Source: Rhizobium sp. ASV20 (GTDB taxonomy: Bacteria; Pseudomonadota; Alphaproteobacteria; Rhizobiales; Rhizobiaceae). From it: a DNA stretch of 38,481 nucleotides. Each line of letters starts with the position of its first letter. The first letter of the stretch is position 1. A model generated the notes under the pieces. It had not been told where the DNA came from. It searched no databases and saw only the letters and a program-made list of their open reading frames with translations. Shown here piece after piece: positions 17,305-25,800 of this stretch. The stretch is taken from contig NZ_JAELTU010000061.1 in assembly GCF_016429015.1 (NCBI RefSeq), forward strand, positions 1-38,481. Direction: 5' to 3'. The translations under genes were made by a program, and so were the position numbers.

Positions 17305-18591
17305 TCATATCCGATGGTCTTCGACAGATGCCCAGATAAGGGAAAGCGTCGCCCATGTTACGATCAGCGCAAGCAATATGATCAAAGGCGTACTGACGCG
17401 GCGAGGGAAGATCGACTCCTCCGGCAGTACAGGCTTGACGAACACGGCGAGATATAGCGTCTTGCGCAGTGCTTCGGCCAGGACGGCATCATAGTTCTTT
17501 TGCGAACTCTCATACAGTTTTTGTGCAATGAGACGATCCGTGTCGAGCCTGGAATATTCCAGCAACGCCTTCGCAAGGCTTTCATTCTCAGGACCCGTCA
17601 GTTCGGATTTCATCTTCTCGATTTGCGCGTCCAGGCTCTCCTTGGCAAGGTTCAGCTGCTGGTAGGTCGGAGAGTTCTCGGCATTGGATTGCCGCATGAC
17701 GAACAAACGGGTTTCAAATTCCATCTTTTGGGCCAGCAGGCCGGTCAGAAGCGTTCCGCTGTTCTTGGCTTGGGTCTGCGGGCTGAGCAGTCCCGACGCA
17801 TTCTGAAATTGATTGAGCGCTACCAAGGTATCGCTGTAGGCTTTGCCGCTTTTCTCGACATCCGCCTTCATGCTTCGGACGATATCGTTGCGCGCCCGTT
17901 CGGAGAGCTCGTTGATAAGCTTTTCGCTTTCCTCGATGATCGCATCTGCCAGCTTTACGGAGTCGCCTGGGGCAAATGTCCTGACCTTCAAGGTTATGAT
18001 GCCGGACGTCACGTCAATGTAGGCAGTGACGTGGTCGTTCCAGTATTTCAGGAACTCTTCGTCGGATTGAGAAGCGCTGAATCGCGTCAGAAAATCCGCA
18101 TCCTGCTTCGTGAACATCGAACGGTAATCGAGCTTCGTGCCGATCCGCTTCAGGATCTCAGTCGAATGGATGAAGCTGGTCACGACATAGGCATCTTGCG
18201 AAGCGGAGCGCATGTTGAGGGCGCTGGCTCCGCCACCGGCGGCGGCATCGCTGCTTTCGCTGCTGTCCGTGGTTCCCGATACGGCGCGAACGGCAAAGCG
18301 CGCTTCCGCTACATATTGATCCGAAGCAATGAAGGCGTAATAGATCGAGCTTGCCGCAAAAGGCAGGATCACGAGCAGGAGAAAGCCAATCAATCTCAGC
18401 GGGGGTTTGCCGCCGGCCTTGGTTTCCGGTTCCTGTCCGTCATGCACAGGCACATATTCGATCTCTTCCAGATCATTGCGATTGCGCTGGCTGGGCATCC
18501 TGCGCCGGAACAGCGACGGCAGGATGTGCCGACCCGGCCTCACTCGCAGCTGTTCCTGGACTATTGCGTCTTCGATGACTGGTTTGGGCAT
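17305..18591 (-). CDS. KpsE-like capsule export inner-membrane protein (copy 1)
   Basis: PCP-3 family adaptor of the capsule ABC export complex, 428 aa. It has a proline- and arginine-rich cytosolic N-terminus, a first membrane helix at about 67-88 ending in IASDQYVAEARFAVRA, a low-complexity Ser/Ala/Gly insert after it, a periplasmic coiled coil (about 225-370), the PVLPEESIFPRR motif typical of KpsE-type proteins, and a final helix at about 401-421. The upstream gene's TGA and this ATG at 18591 are separated by one base, so the two are translationally coupled; a TTG at 18603 is a weaker alternative. It is a clear paralogue of copy 2 but differs in the N-terminal domain and the periplasmic insert. 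Confidence 0.88.
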   Translation of the reverse strand: MPKPVIEDAIVQEQLRVRPGRHILPSLFRRRMPSQRNRNDLEEIEYVPVHDGQEPETKAGGKPPLRLIGFLLLVILPFAASSIYYAFIASDQYVAEARFAVRAVSGTTDSSESSDAAAGGGASALNMRSASQDAYVVTSFIHSTEILKRIGTKLDYRSMFTKQDADFLTRFSASQSDEEFLKYWNDHVTAYIDVTSGIITLKVRTFAPGDSVKLADAIIEESEKLINELSERARNDIVRSMKADVEKSGKAYSDTLVALNQFQNASGLLSPQTQAKNSGTLLTGLLAQKMEFETRLFVMRQSNAENSPTYQQLNLAKESLDAQIEKMKSELTGPENESLAKALLEYSRLDTDRLIAQKLYESSQKNYDAVLAEALRKTLYLAVFVKPVLPEESIFPRRVSTPLIILLALIVTWATLSLIWASVEDHRI

Positions 18592-18592
18592 G

Positions 18593-19693
18593 TCAGCTTG
18601 CAATCGTTTCCCGCGGTGCAGATGCGCTTGGCTTCAACGCTTCGCGTACGTAATGATCGAAAATCAAATCTTCTTCGAGCATGAGCTCGGCAATATGCAA
18701 TGAACGGAGCCGTGCCGCAACGTCTTCAAGGGTACTGTGTCTTGAGGGCAGCGGGAAGTCGTCGACTGAAATCCCGAGCATCTCGCTGACGGCTCGCTGG
18801 AAATGAAGGCTGTCGGTATCACGACCAACGATGGCAAAGCGCGACAGAAGATCGATCGCTGTGGCGACATCTGTCCGCGTGACGGTTTGCTCCGGTATCG
18901 TTGTTGCCAGCTGGCGGGTGACGGGCGAGACAAGCACTGTGCGGACATTTTGTGGCGCTTTCTTTAGCGCCGTCTTCAGGGAGATCTCGTCGTCGAGATT
19001 GACCTCTGCGAAATGCTCGGCCGCTGGTGCCAGGATGATCTTGTCGCGGTCGCCGAAGAACGAGATCTGGGTTTTCGCCATCCGCTTGAGAAGAAATATT
19101 CGCAGTGCCAGTTCATAATATGGGTCGGTGAGCAGAGCGATCGCCTTGAACCCCTTATCCAGAAATTCCTCGTAATTGCGCATTAGCAGGCGGCCGCTAA
19201 TGTAGATCGACTGTATGGCGTTGAGATGAAACGCCTGGAGTGTCGTCTCGTGGCCGAAGCGCTCCACGGATGAAATCTCGTATTGGAAATGGCGGCCGCA
19301 ATGATGGTCAAACTTGACCATCGGCAGCAGTTGCGTTTCGAGGCGCACAACTTTCAGGGGGATTGGCTGCAGTACCTGAGGTCGCCGATAGATCAACAAT
19401 CCTGACTTCGCGTCGTGGATCGTCAGCGAGGTCCGATCGGCCAGATCGGGAATGATCGCTGGATCGAGCTTGAAACCGACGCGACCGTCTTCGTGCCGTC
19501 CCGAATCGATGACAGCCTGTTTGATCTGGTCGCAGGGTAATATCATCAACTCACCGCTGGCGTCGGATACCCTGATCTGCGGCTTGTCTGAGAAGCCATC
19601 GGGGATGAGGTAGCCCTCAATCAGATTGCCATGGTCATGCTCAAGGTTAAAAAGCACCGCTGATCCCCAGTGCCTCCACCCGCTGCGAGCCAT
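18593..19693 (-). CDS. Unrecognised capsule-operon protein
   Basis: I do not recognise this 366-aa protein. It appears soluble, without a signal peptide. The first 105 or so residues look like an all-beta module (GYLIPDGFSDKPQIRV ... GRHEDGRVGFKLD ... GLLIYRRPQ). The middle part (about 125-230) has IYISGRLLMRNYEEF and LLTDPYYELALRI, faintly like the RDP region of sulfotransferases, but the Arg is Thr and I see no PAPS-binding loop. The C-terminus is helical and acidic. It is second in the minus-strand export operon and coupled to KpsE copy 1 by a one-base gap, so a role in polysaccharide modification, transfer or export control is likely. Any enzymatic claim would be a guess. Confidence 0.75.
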   Translation of the reverse strand: MARSGWRHWGSAVLFNLEHDHGNLIEGYLIPDGFSDKPQIRVSDASGELMILPCDQIKQAVIDSGRHEDGRVGFKLDPAIIPDLADRTSLTIHDAKSGLLIYRRPQVLQPIPLKVVRLETQLLPMVKFDHHCGRHFQYEISSVERFGHETTLQAFHLNAIQSIYISGRLLMRNYEEFLDKGFKAIALLTDPYYELALRIFLLKRMAKTQISFFGDRDKIILAPAAEHFAEVNLDDEISLKTALKKAPQNVRTVLVSPVTRQLATTIPEQTVTRTDVATAIDLLSRFAIVGRDTDSLHFQRAVSEMLGISVDDFPLPSRHSTLEDVAARLRSLHIAELMLEEDLIFDHYVREALKPSASAPRETIAS

Positions 19694-19776
19694 ATCCGGT
19701 TTGAGTATCTAGATGCATCAAATTGTCCGCCACACCGCACAACGTCTCAATATTGAAAGCCAGCGCTCAGATTTCT

Positions 19777-20613
19777 TCAGGCTTCACCAGCTGTCTTACG
19801 CGCGAGAAGCGAAAAGCTCGGGCCGCCGGGGTGGTTCAAATCTTCATCGCGAATGTCGATGTGATTGAAACCGAATGCGCGTAAAAGTACCAATATATCG
19901 TCCCTGTGCATCCAAAAATGACGATCCTTCATACCTCCGCAAAAAGATGCGTTGGCATTGGCGTGATGATAGCTGCGCTCGTAATAGCGCACTGAAACGC
20001 CGTCGACCACCCTGGTCTCGACTTTACCGCTGAACGGAAGCCAGCGCAGGTCTTCCTTCGGCATCGCTTCCTCCAGGACGAAATGCGTCCAGATAAAGAC
20101 TGCATCGGATCGCTTTGCCAGCAGCCGCAGAAATTCCCCTGGATCGGCCATATGGTAGAGAACGCCGGATGCGATGGTGAGATCGTAAACTTCGTCTCGT
20201 TCCGTCAGCCACGACTGAATGTCGCCGAGCATAAAGGAGGCGTTGTCGATCTTCAAAATCTGCTTTGTGATCAGGCATCTCAGGAAACAGAGCCGGTTCG
20301 CTTCGATTGCATCGATTCTCGCTGCCCCCCGTTGGTTCAGCATGGACGTATGCATCCCCTCGAGCGGCCCGACTTCCAAGATTGCTTTGCCGTCGATCGG
20401 GCCGAAAGTCTGGAGTGCCCAAGCTATTCGATCGTCAGCGTAAAGAGGCAACGCTCCGGCCTCGAGATTGAGTTCCGGCGGAAAGCTGCAGTTCCACCCC
20501 GGAAGGGCGTTGATGGCATTCTGGTGGCTTGGTGTACTTTGCTCGTACTGGTCGAATATTTCCAAGGGATTTTTCGACGATTTCTTTTGTGAGCGTTTTG
20601 AAAAGCCGAGCAT
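19777..20613 (-). CDS. Class I SAM-dependent methyltransferase
   Basis: A 278-aa methyltransferase, first gene of the minus-strand capsule operon. The SAM-binding Rossmann fold is visible: motif I ILEVGPLEGMHT at 78-89, the acidic end of beta-2 in DAIEAN (101-106), motif II-like LGDIQSWL, and DLTIASGVLYHM with the post-motif His seen in Methyltransf_11/CmoB-like enzymes. The conserved GxGxG is partly altered (G-P-L-E-G). Given its position it probably methylates a capsule sugar or a lipid intermediate; the target is unknown. The start at 20613 is preceded on the minus strand by GAAGG at about 8 bases. An 83-base gap separates it from the next gene. Confidence 0.88.
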   Translation of the reverse strand: MLGFSKRSQKKSSKNPLEIFDQYEQSTPSHQNAINALPGWNCSFPPELNLEAGALPLYADDRIAWALQTFGPIDGKAILEVGPLEGMHTSMLNQRGAARIDAIEANRLCFLRCLITKQILKIDNASFMLGDIQSWLTERDEVYDLTIASGVLYHMADPGEFLRLLAKRSDAVFIWTHFVLEEAMPKEDLRWLPFSGKVETRVVDGVSVRYYERSYHHANANASFCGGMKDRHFWMHRDDILVLLRAFGFNHIDIRDEDLNHPGGPSFSLLARKTAGEA

Positions 20614-20719
20614 TCAAATGACCTTCATTTCCATCGGAGTCTAACCGAATTGGAGGAGTTGCCGGACTGGCTTCGGGTGAACCACCATCCGAAGCGAGCC
20701 TCGAAAATACATTCCTAGT

Positions 20720-20752
20720 AAAATGGCGTATTTTATGAGCCCCCGCCATTTT
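20720..20752. promoter_or_regulatory. 9-bp inverted repeat, candidate operator
   Basis: AAAATGGCG at 20720-20728 is repeated in perfect inversion as CGCCATTTT at 20744-20752, with a 15-base AT-rich spacer. The spacer holds the -10 hexamer of the candidate minus-strand promoter, and the second arm lies between its -35 and -10. This is the expected geometry of a repressor site. Confidence 0.5.
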
Positions 20753-20759
20753 CCTTCAA
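20730..20759 (-). promoter_or_regulatory. Candidate sigma-70 promoter of the minus-strand capsule operon
   Basis: On the minus strand, TTGAAG (20759-20754) is followed after 18 bases by TAAAAT (20735-20730). Transcription would start roughly 110 bases before the methyltransferase ATG. Confidence 0.45.
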
Positions 20760-21024
20760 TTTATAGATGTCGCCTTCGCACTGAGATGATCTCTATCCAC
20801 TAGAAAAGGGCACCATCCAGATTTTCTTGTCGCTACCCGATAACTGTGATGATGAAGGCTTAGATCCGGCAGTTCCAATTTCTATGATCTGCTGCTTCAA
20901 AGTGAATAGAGACTGATAATTTTAGCCTTCTACAGGCATTAGTAAGTGGATGAAAAGCGGGGCGAGGACGAATTCATGAACTTCAATGTCATTGTTCTGG
21001 CGGGGTCTTTGTGAATGCCATTGA

Positions 21025-21068
21025 TTAACGATGGTTTACCATCTTTCCAAGAATTTGAATCTAAATTC
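21025..21068. promoter_or_regulatory. CtrA-like box and two short dyads upstream of rkpU
   Basis: TTAA at 21025-21028 and TTAC at 21036-21039 are spaced by 7 bases, one mismatch from the alphaproteobacterial CtrA box TTAA-N7-TTAA. Overlapping it is the dyad GATGGT-TT-ACCATC (21030-21043), and 7 bases further is GAATTT-N6-AAATTC (21051-21068). Pattern only; CtrA control is a guess. Confidence 0.3.
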
Positions 21069-21284
21069 ACCAAATAGTATCCCGGTAAATTGCCTCGCGC
21101 TCTTTTGGCCCTTATACACCGGTACGGTCGGGCGTTTTATAGGGCCACAAGTGTGTTCCGATGACCGCACCTGGTGTTTTTGATTGCATTCCCAATGTTA
21201 TGGGCTTGTTGGCGGGCGCCCGTTATGCTTTTCAAAGCGTCGTTGAATTTTAAGGCATACGATGTCAGCCCAAGCCATCCGGTA

Positions 21285-22496
21285 ATGGCGACAGCTAATA
21301 GATTTGAGGTTGTTCAGTTGATTCGTATTGGCGCTGTACTTTGCTGCGTGGCTCTGGCTGGATGTAATGCTGTCTCAAGCGAAGGGCCGCTTGCCGGCGC
21401 AATCAATAGCGATGCGGGGCAATCCGGTGCCGAACTCGGTCGCAAGAATGCCGCCGTCTTCGATATCGTTGATATCGACAGCCGTAGTGCGCGCCTGGTT
21501 TCGGATTATGTTTCTTCGACGCTTAGCCGCCGGTTTGGCATTGGCGGTGGCGTCGGACCGGTTGTCATCGGCGTTGGCGATGCGTTGAAGGTGACGATCT
21601 TCGAAGCTGGCTCGGATGGCTTGTTTTCGACATCGCAGTCCAAGCAGGTATCTTTGGATATTGTCGTGCAGCCGGATGGAAAGGCTGCGATTCCTTATGC
21701 CGGGTCGGTTCGGTTCGCTGGCAAAACGCTGGATGAAGCCCGCAAGGGCATTCTTGCGGCTCTGGCCAGCAAGGCCGTTGAGCCCGATGTTATCGTAACC
21801 AGCATGGGAACGCCGTCACGAACCGTCACGGTTTCCGGCGCTGTCGGCAAGCCGTCGATGGTTTCGTTGGATCTGACCAAGGAAAAGATCACGGAAGTCA
21901 TCGCCAAGGCAGGTGGCCCTTCGACGCAGCCCTACGAAACCTACGTCACGCTGGTTCGCGGCAACAGAACCGGCACCGTTCTGCTCAAGTCGATCATAGA
22001 GCATCCCTCCGAAGACATTTATGTCCAGCCCGGCGATCAGATTTTCCTCGTGCGTGATCCGAGAACCTTTACGCTGCTCGGCTCTGTTCGTGGAGACGGA
22101 CGCATCGAATTCGGGGCTAATGACCTCAATCTTCTCGAGGCCGTTGCCCTGGGGCATGGCGCTATCGACGACTCCAGCAATGCCAAGGGTTTCTTCCTGT
22201 TCCGTTACGAAGAGCCCGATATCGTCAAGAGCCTGCTTGGCCCGGCTCGGTTCCAGGGGCTGTTGCGTAAGGGAATGGCGACAGACGCCAAGGGACGTTA
22301 TCCGATTGTTTACCGCTTCGACATGTCTAATCCGGACAGTCTGATCGTTGGGCAGACATTCCCGATCAAGAGCCGCGACGTCATCTATGTGTCGCGCCAT
22401 CCCTCGGTCGATCTCCGCAAATTCCTGACGATCGTTGGTACTCCTTTGGGCATCGCAGCCCAAGGTGCCGGGACCGCCGCGCTTTTGAACCAGTAG
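21285..22496 (+). CDS. rkpU: Capsule polysaccharide export outer-membrane lipoprotein (KpsD/Wza family)
   Basis: Outer-membrane polysaccharide export protein that would receive capsule from the KpsE adaptors. Starting at the ATG at 21285 gives 403 aa with a lipoprotein signal ending in LAG-Cys27, which decided the start; in-frame starts further up (GTG 21174) would bury the signal. The Poly_export domain begins at VIGVGDALKVTIFEAG, with DIVVQPDGKAAIPYAGSV and two SLBB-type repeats (VTVSGAVGKPSMVSLD; FTLLGSVRGDGRIEF). No C-terminal Wza-like amphipathic helix is evident. It precedes rkpA, as rkpU does in the Sinorhizobium meliloti rkp-1 region as I recall it; the symbol rests on that position and family. 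A 341-base gap separates it from rkpA. Confidence 0.85.
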   Translation: MATANRFEVVQLIRIGAVLCCVALAGCNAVSSEGPLAGAINSDAGQSGAELGRKNAAVFDIVDIDSRSARLVSDYVSSTLSRRFGIGGGVGPVVIGVGDALKVTIFEAGSDGLFSTSQSKQVSLDIVVQPDGKAAIPYAGSVRFAGKTLDEARKGILAALASKAVEPDVIVTSMGTPSRTVTVSGAVGKPSMVSLDLTKEKITEVIAKAGGPSTQPYETYVTLVRGNRTGTVLLKSIIEHPSEDIYVQPGDQIFLVRDPRTFTLLGSVRGDGRIEFGANDLNLLEAVALGHGAIDDSSNAKGFFLFRYEEPDIVKSLLGPARFQGLLRKGMATDAKGRYPIVYRFDMSNPDSLIVGQTFPIKSRDVIYVSRHPSVDLRKFLTIVGTPLGIAAQGAGTAALLNQ

Positions 22497-22837
22497 TGCG
22501 GGATGCGGAGATCGCGGCGCTTGTCGAAGTGATCATCGCTCTAGGTCGCGAATCGCGCACGTCGGTATCTGTATGACTGGAGCGGATCGGGCCTTGTTGG
22601 AGGCATGGAAATTGCCTTCAATTGTTGCGCATAGTAGCCGGTTTTACTAGGAGCATGCGATGTCGCTTTTGCTGCTGCGTGTTCAGGCCATGGAAATGAT
22701 ATGTTGCACTGGTTGTTGCAGTGCCGCATAGTGGTTGTAACTCGGGATCTTTTGTTGATGATGATCCTGGTCACGGCATTGTGGACGGATACTAGTGAAG
22801 TTGCTTAGCTTTTTGTAGACATTTTTGCCGAGAGATC
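22497..22837 (+). promoter_or_regulatory. rkpU-rkpA spacer, probable rkpA promoter region
   Basis: No gene is supported here. A sigma-54-like element lies at 22601-22615, about 220 bases before the rkpA start. The last 60 bases before rkpA are AT-rich. No terminator for rkpU is obvious, so read-through from rkpU into rkpA is possible. Confidence 0.4.
22601..22615 (+). promoter_or_regulatory. Sigma-54-like -24/-12 element
   Basis: The 15 bases AGGCATGGAAATTGC match the RpoN consensus TGGCACGNNNNTTGC except at positions 1 and 6, with the GG and GC doublets at the required 10-base spacing. No NifA-type upstream site (TGT-N10-ACA) was found by eye. Confidence 0.35.
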
Positions 22838-25800
22838 ATGACAGTTGAGATTATCGGACGCGCAAGCGTTGCCCCCGGGGCGGGTTCGATCGAAGAGCTG
22901 CAGCTTCTGCTCAAGGAGGGACGCAGCGCCGTAGGCCGCATTCCTGAGGACCGCTGGGATCTGGCGCGTTTCTGGCATCCGGCGGTCGGCATTTCAGGAA
23001 AAACCTATAGCTACGCCGCCGGCGTTATCGATGATGTCTATGCCTTCGATCCGGCGGTTTTCGGCCTTTCGCAGCGCGAAGCCATGCAGATGGATCCACA
23101 GCAACGCATCCTTCTCAACGTCATATGGCGTGCGTTGGAAGATGCCAATCTGCCGATTGACGGATTCGAAGGGCAAAAGGTCGGCGTCTATATCGGCGCG
23201 TCGTCGCTCGAATATGGTAATCTGGCGACCGAGGATCCTGCTTCCGGCAGCCCGTATTTCATGACGGGGAATACTCTATCCATCGTTTCCAACCGTATCT
23301 CTCATATATTCGGGTTGCGAGGCCCGAGCATGACGATCGATACGGCCTGTTCCTCGTCGCTGGTTGCGCTGGATCAGGCCGTGCGGGCACTGGAATGTGG
23401 CGAAATCGATACTGCAATCGTTGGCGGCATTAATGTCCTGCTCCATCCGATGTCTTTCGTCGGTTTTGCCCAGGCGCGCATGCTCTCTCCGGAAGGGTTG
23501 TGTCGTGCCTACGATGATGACGGTCGCGGCTATGTCCGCGCCGAAGGCGGCGCAGCGATCCTGTTGCGGCGGACTGACGTAGCACTGCGGGAAAAGGATC
23601 GCAGCTACGCCCGAATCCATGCAGTCGGTGTGAATTCTTCCGGCCGTACCAACGGCATTTCTCTGCCATCGCGCGACGCGCAGGCCGCCTTGCTGCGCTC
23701 GATCTATGAGGGCCGAAATATCGACGTCAATCGCATAGCCTTCGTGGAAGGCCATGGGACGGGGACGAAGGTCGGCGATCCCGCCGAGATCTGGGCGATC
23801 GGCGAAATCATCGGACGCAAGCGCCGCGCGCCGGTTCCGGTTGGCTCGATCAAGACCAATATCGGACATACCGAACCAGCCTCCGGTCTCTTCGGCCTGC
23901 TGAAAGCGATGATTGCGCTGGAAAACAATTTCCTGCCGGCGTCGCTGCATTTCGACCGGCCAAATGAAAATATCGACTTCGAAGGACTGAACGTTCGGAT
24001 CAACACGTCTGCGATCGAACTTCTCCCTGCAAGGCAGCCGCGGTTTGCCGGCATCAACTCTTTCGGGTTCGGCGGCACGAACGCCCATGTCGTCATCAGC
24101 GATCCGGACCCGGTTGCTCCGCCCGAGCCGCAAAATCGCGGCGACGGAGTCGTCTTTGCCGTGAGTGCCCATACCGCTTCGGCGCTGACGAAGCTGCTTG
24201 AGAGCTATAAGACCCATCTCGATAATATGGAGCCCAAGGAAGCTCGTCAGATCGTTGCATCCGCTGCCGCCAATCGCGAGCCCATGCGGCATCGCTTCGC
24301 GGTCCGCGCAAAGGATAGCGCTGCCGTACTTGAGGCGCTCGATGCTCACCTCGACGGCCAGAACTCGGTCGGGGAGGCCGGCGAGGCGCCGATGCAGGCT
24401 GCGAAGATCGCCTTCGTCTTTTCGGGCAACGGCTCGCAATGGGCAGGCATGGGCGTCGGCGCCTATCAGGAAAATCGCCATTTCCGCCAGTGTTTCCAGT
24501 CTTTCAGCGCCCTGTTCGAATACTACCTCGGCGAGAAGCTGACAGATATTCTGGTCGCACCGGATCTCTCAGCGCGGTTGGCCGATACCAAGATTGCCCA
24601 ACCCCTGCTATTTGCGGTTCAGGCCTCGCTCTCCGATTGTTTGTGGGCCATGGGCGTCAGGCCGGACGCCGTTTTCGGTCACTCCGTAGGCGAAATCGCT
24701 GCTGCCTACGCCGCCAAGGCGCTGACTGCAGCCGAGGCTGTTACCATCGTCGCTAAGCGCTCGCTGCATCAGGATCTCCTGGCCGGCGAAGGCAAGATGG
24801 CCGCGGTGGTGCTCAACGAGGACGCAGCACTTGCATTTGCGAAATCGCATGGACTCGACAGTATCTGCATTGCGGCGATCAATGCTCCAAACTCCGTGAC
24901 GATTTCCGGCCCGGTTGCAGAGGTGGAGGCCTTCAGGGATGCGGCGCGGAAAGCCCACATCGTTGCCCATGTCCTCGATATCAACTATCCGTTCCACCAT
25001 CCAATCATTGACCGCGCCAAGGATGCGTTCCTCGCGGATCTGCCTGATGTGGCGCCGGACGACGGGGCAGGGACCTTCATTTCGACCGTGACGGGCGAGC
25101 TGCGGGACGGCCGCCTGCTCGATGCACAATATTGGTGGCGCAATGTGCGCGATCCAGTGCTCTTCAAGGCTGGTTGCCAGGCGGCCATGGCGATGGGATG
25201 TAACCTCTTCATCGAGATTTCTCCCCGTCCGATCCTGTCCAATTATGTGGCGGAAATCGCAAAGCAGGCCTCGATACAGGTTGTTTCCATCTCGACTCTG
25301 CTCCGCGAAGCTCCTATTGCCGGCCATGATCCGGTTTCGCAGTCTTTTGCGCGCGCGGTTGCCAATGGCGCCCCAGCCTTGCGTGGGCGAGGCAGCGCTG
25401 GCCGCAACGCTTTCGTCAAATTGCCGCCGTTGCCGTTTGAGCTGGTCGAACTGCGTACTCAGCCGACAAGTGATGAGATCGATATCTTCGGTCGTGACGG
25501 CAAGAGTTCATACAGCTTACTCGGCTGGCGAACCGATCCGAATGGTTCAAGCTGGAAAAACCATATCGATGCCCAGCTTTTCGCGGATCTTGCCGAGCAT
25601 GTGGTCGACGGCAAGGCAATCCTGCCGGGCAGCGGTTTTATCGAGATCGCGATTACGGCAGCGCAGCAATATTATGGTGTGGATGATGTGGAGATCGGCA
25701 ATCTTGAGATCGTCCGACCGCTCGAGTTCCGTCAGGACCGCATCGTGGAACTGTCGACGATCCTCTCGCCGGAAACCGGAGATATCGAAATCCGGTCGCG

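Larger units (their letters stand above)
20614..21284. promoter_or_regulatory. AT-rich divergent control region of the two capsule operons
   Basis: This 671-base gap lies between the methyltransferase gene (minus) and rkpU (plus) and must carry promoters for both. It is clearly more AT-rich than the genes. It contains a promoter-overlapping dyad near 20720-20759 (minus operon), a CtrA-like site plus two short dyads at 21025-21068, and a weak sigma-70-like TTGAAT-17-TATCCC at 21055-21083 (plus operon). No gene is supported within it; the rkpU frame is open back to a GTG at 21174 but that part lacks protein-like features. Confidence 0.6.

Noticed and set aside
17500..18684. A 394-codon plus-strand frame across KpsE copy 1
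   Set aside because: It is antisense to a well-supported gene with membrane helices and PCP motifs.
22541..22774. A 77-codon minus-strand frame in the rkpU-rkpA gap
   Set aside because: Composition looks random, no ribosome site, and it would run against the operon promoter.
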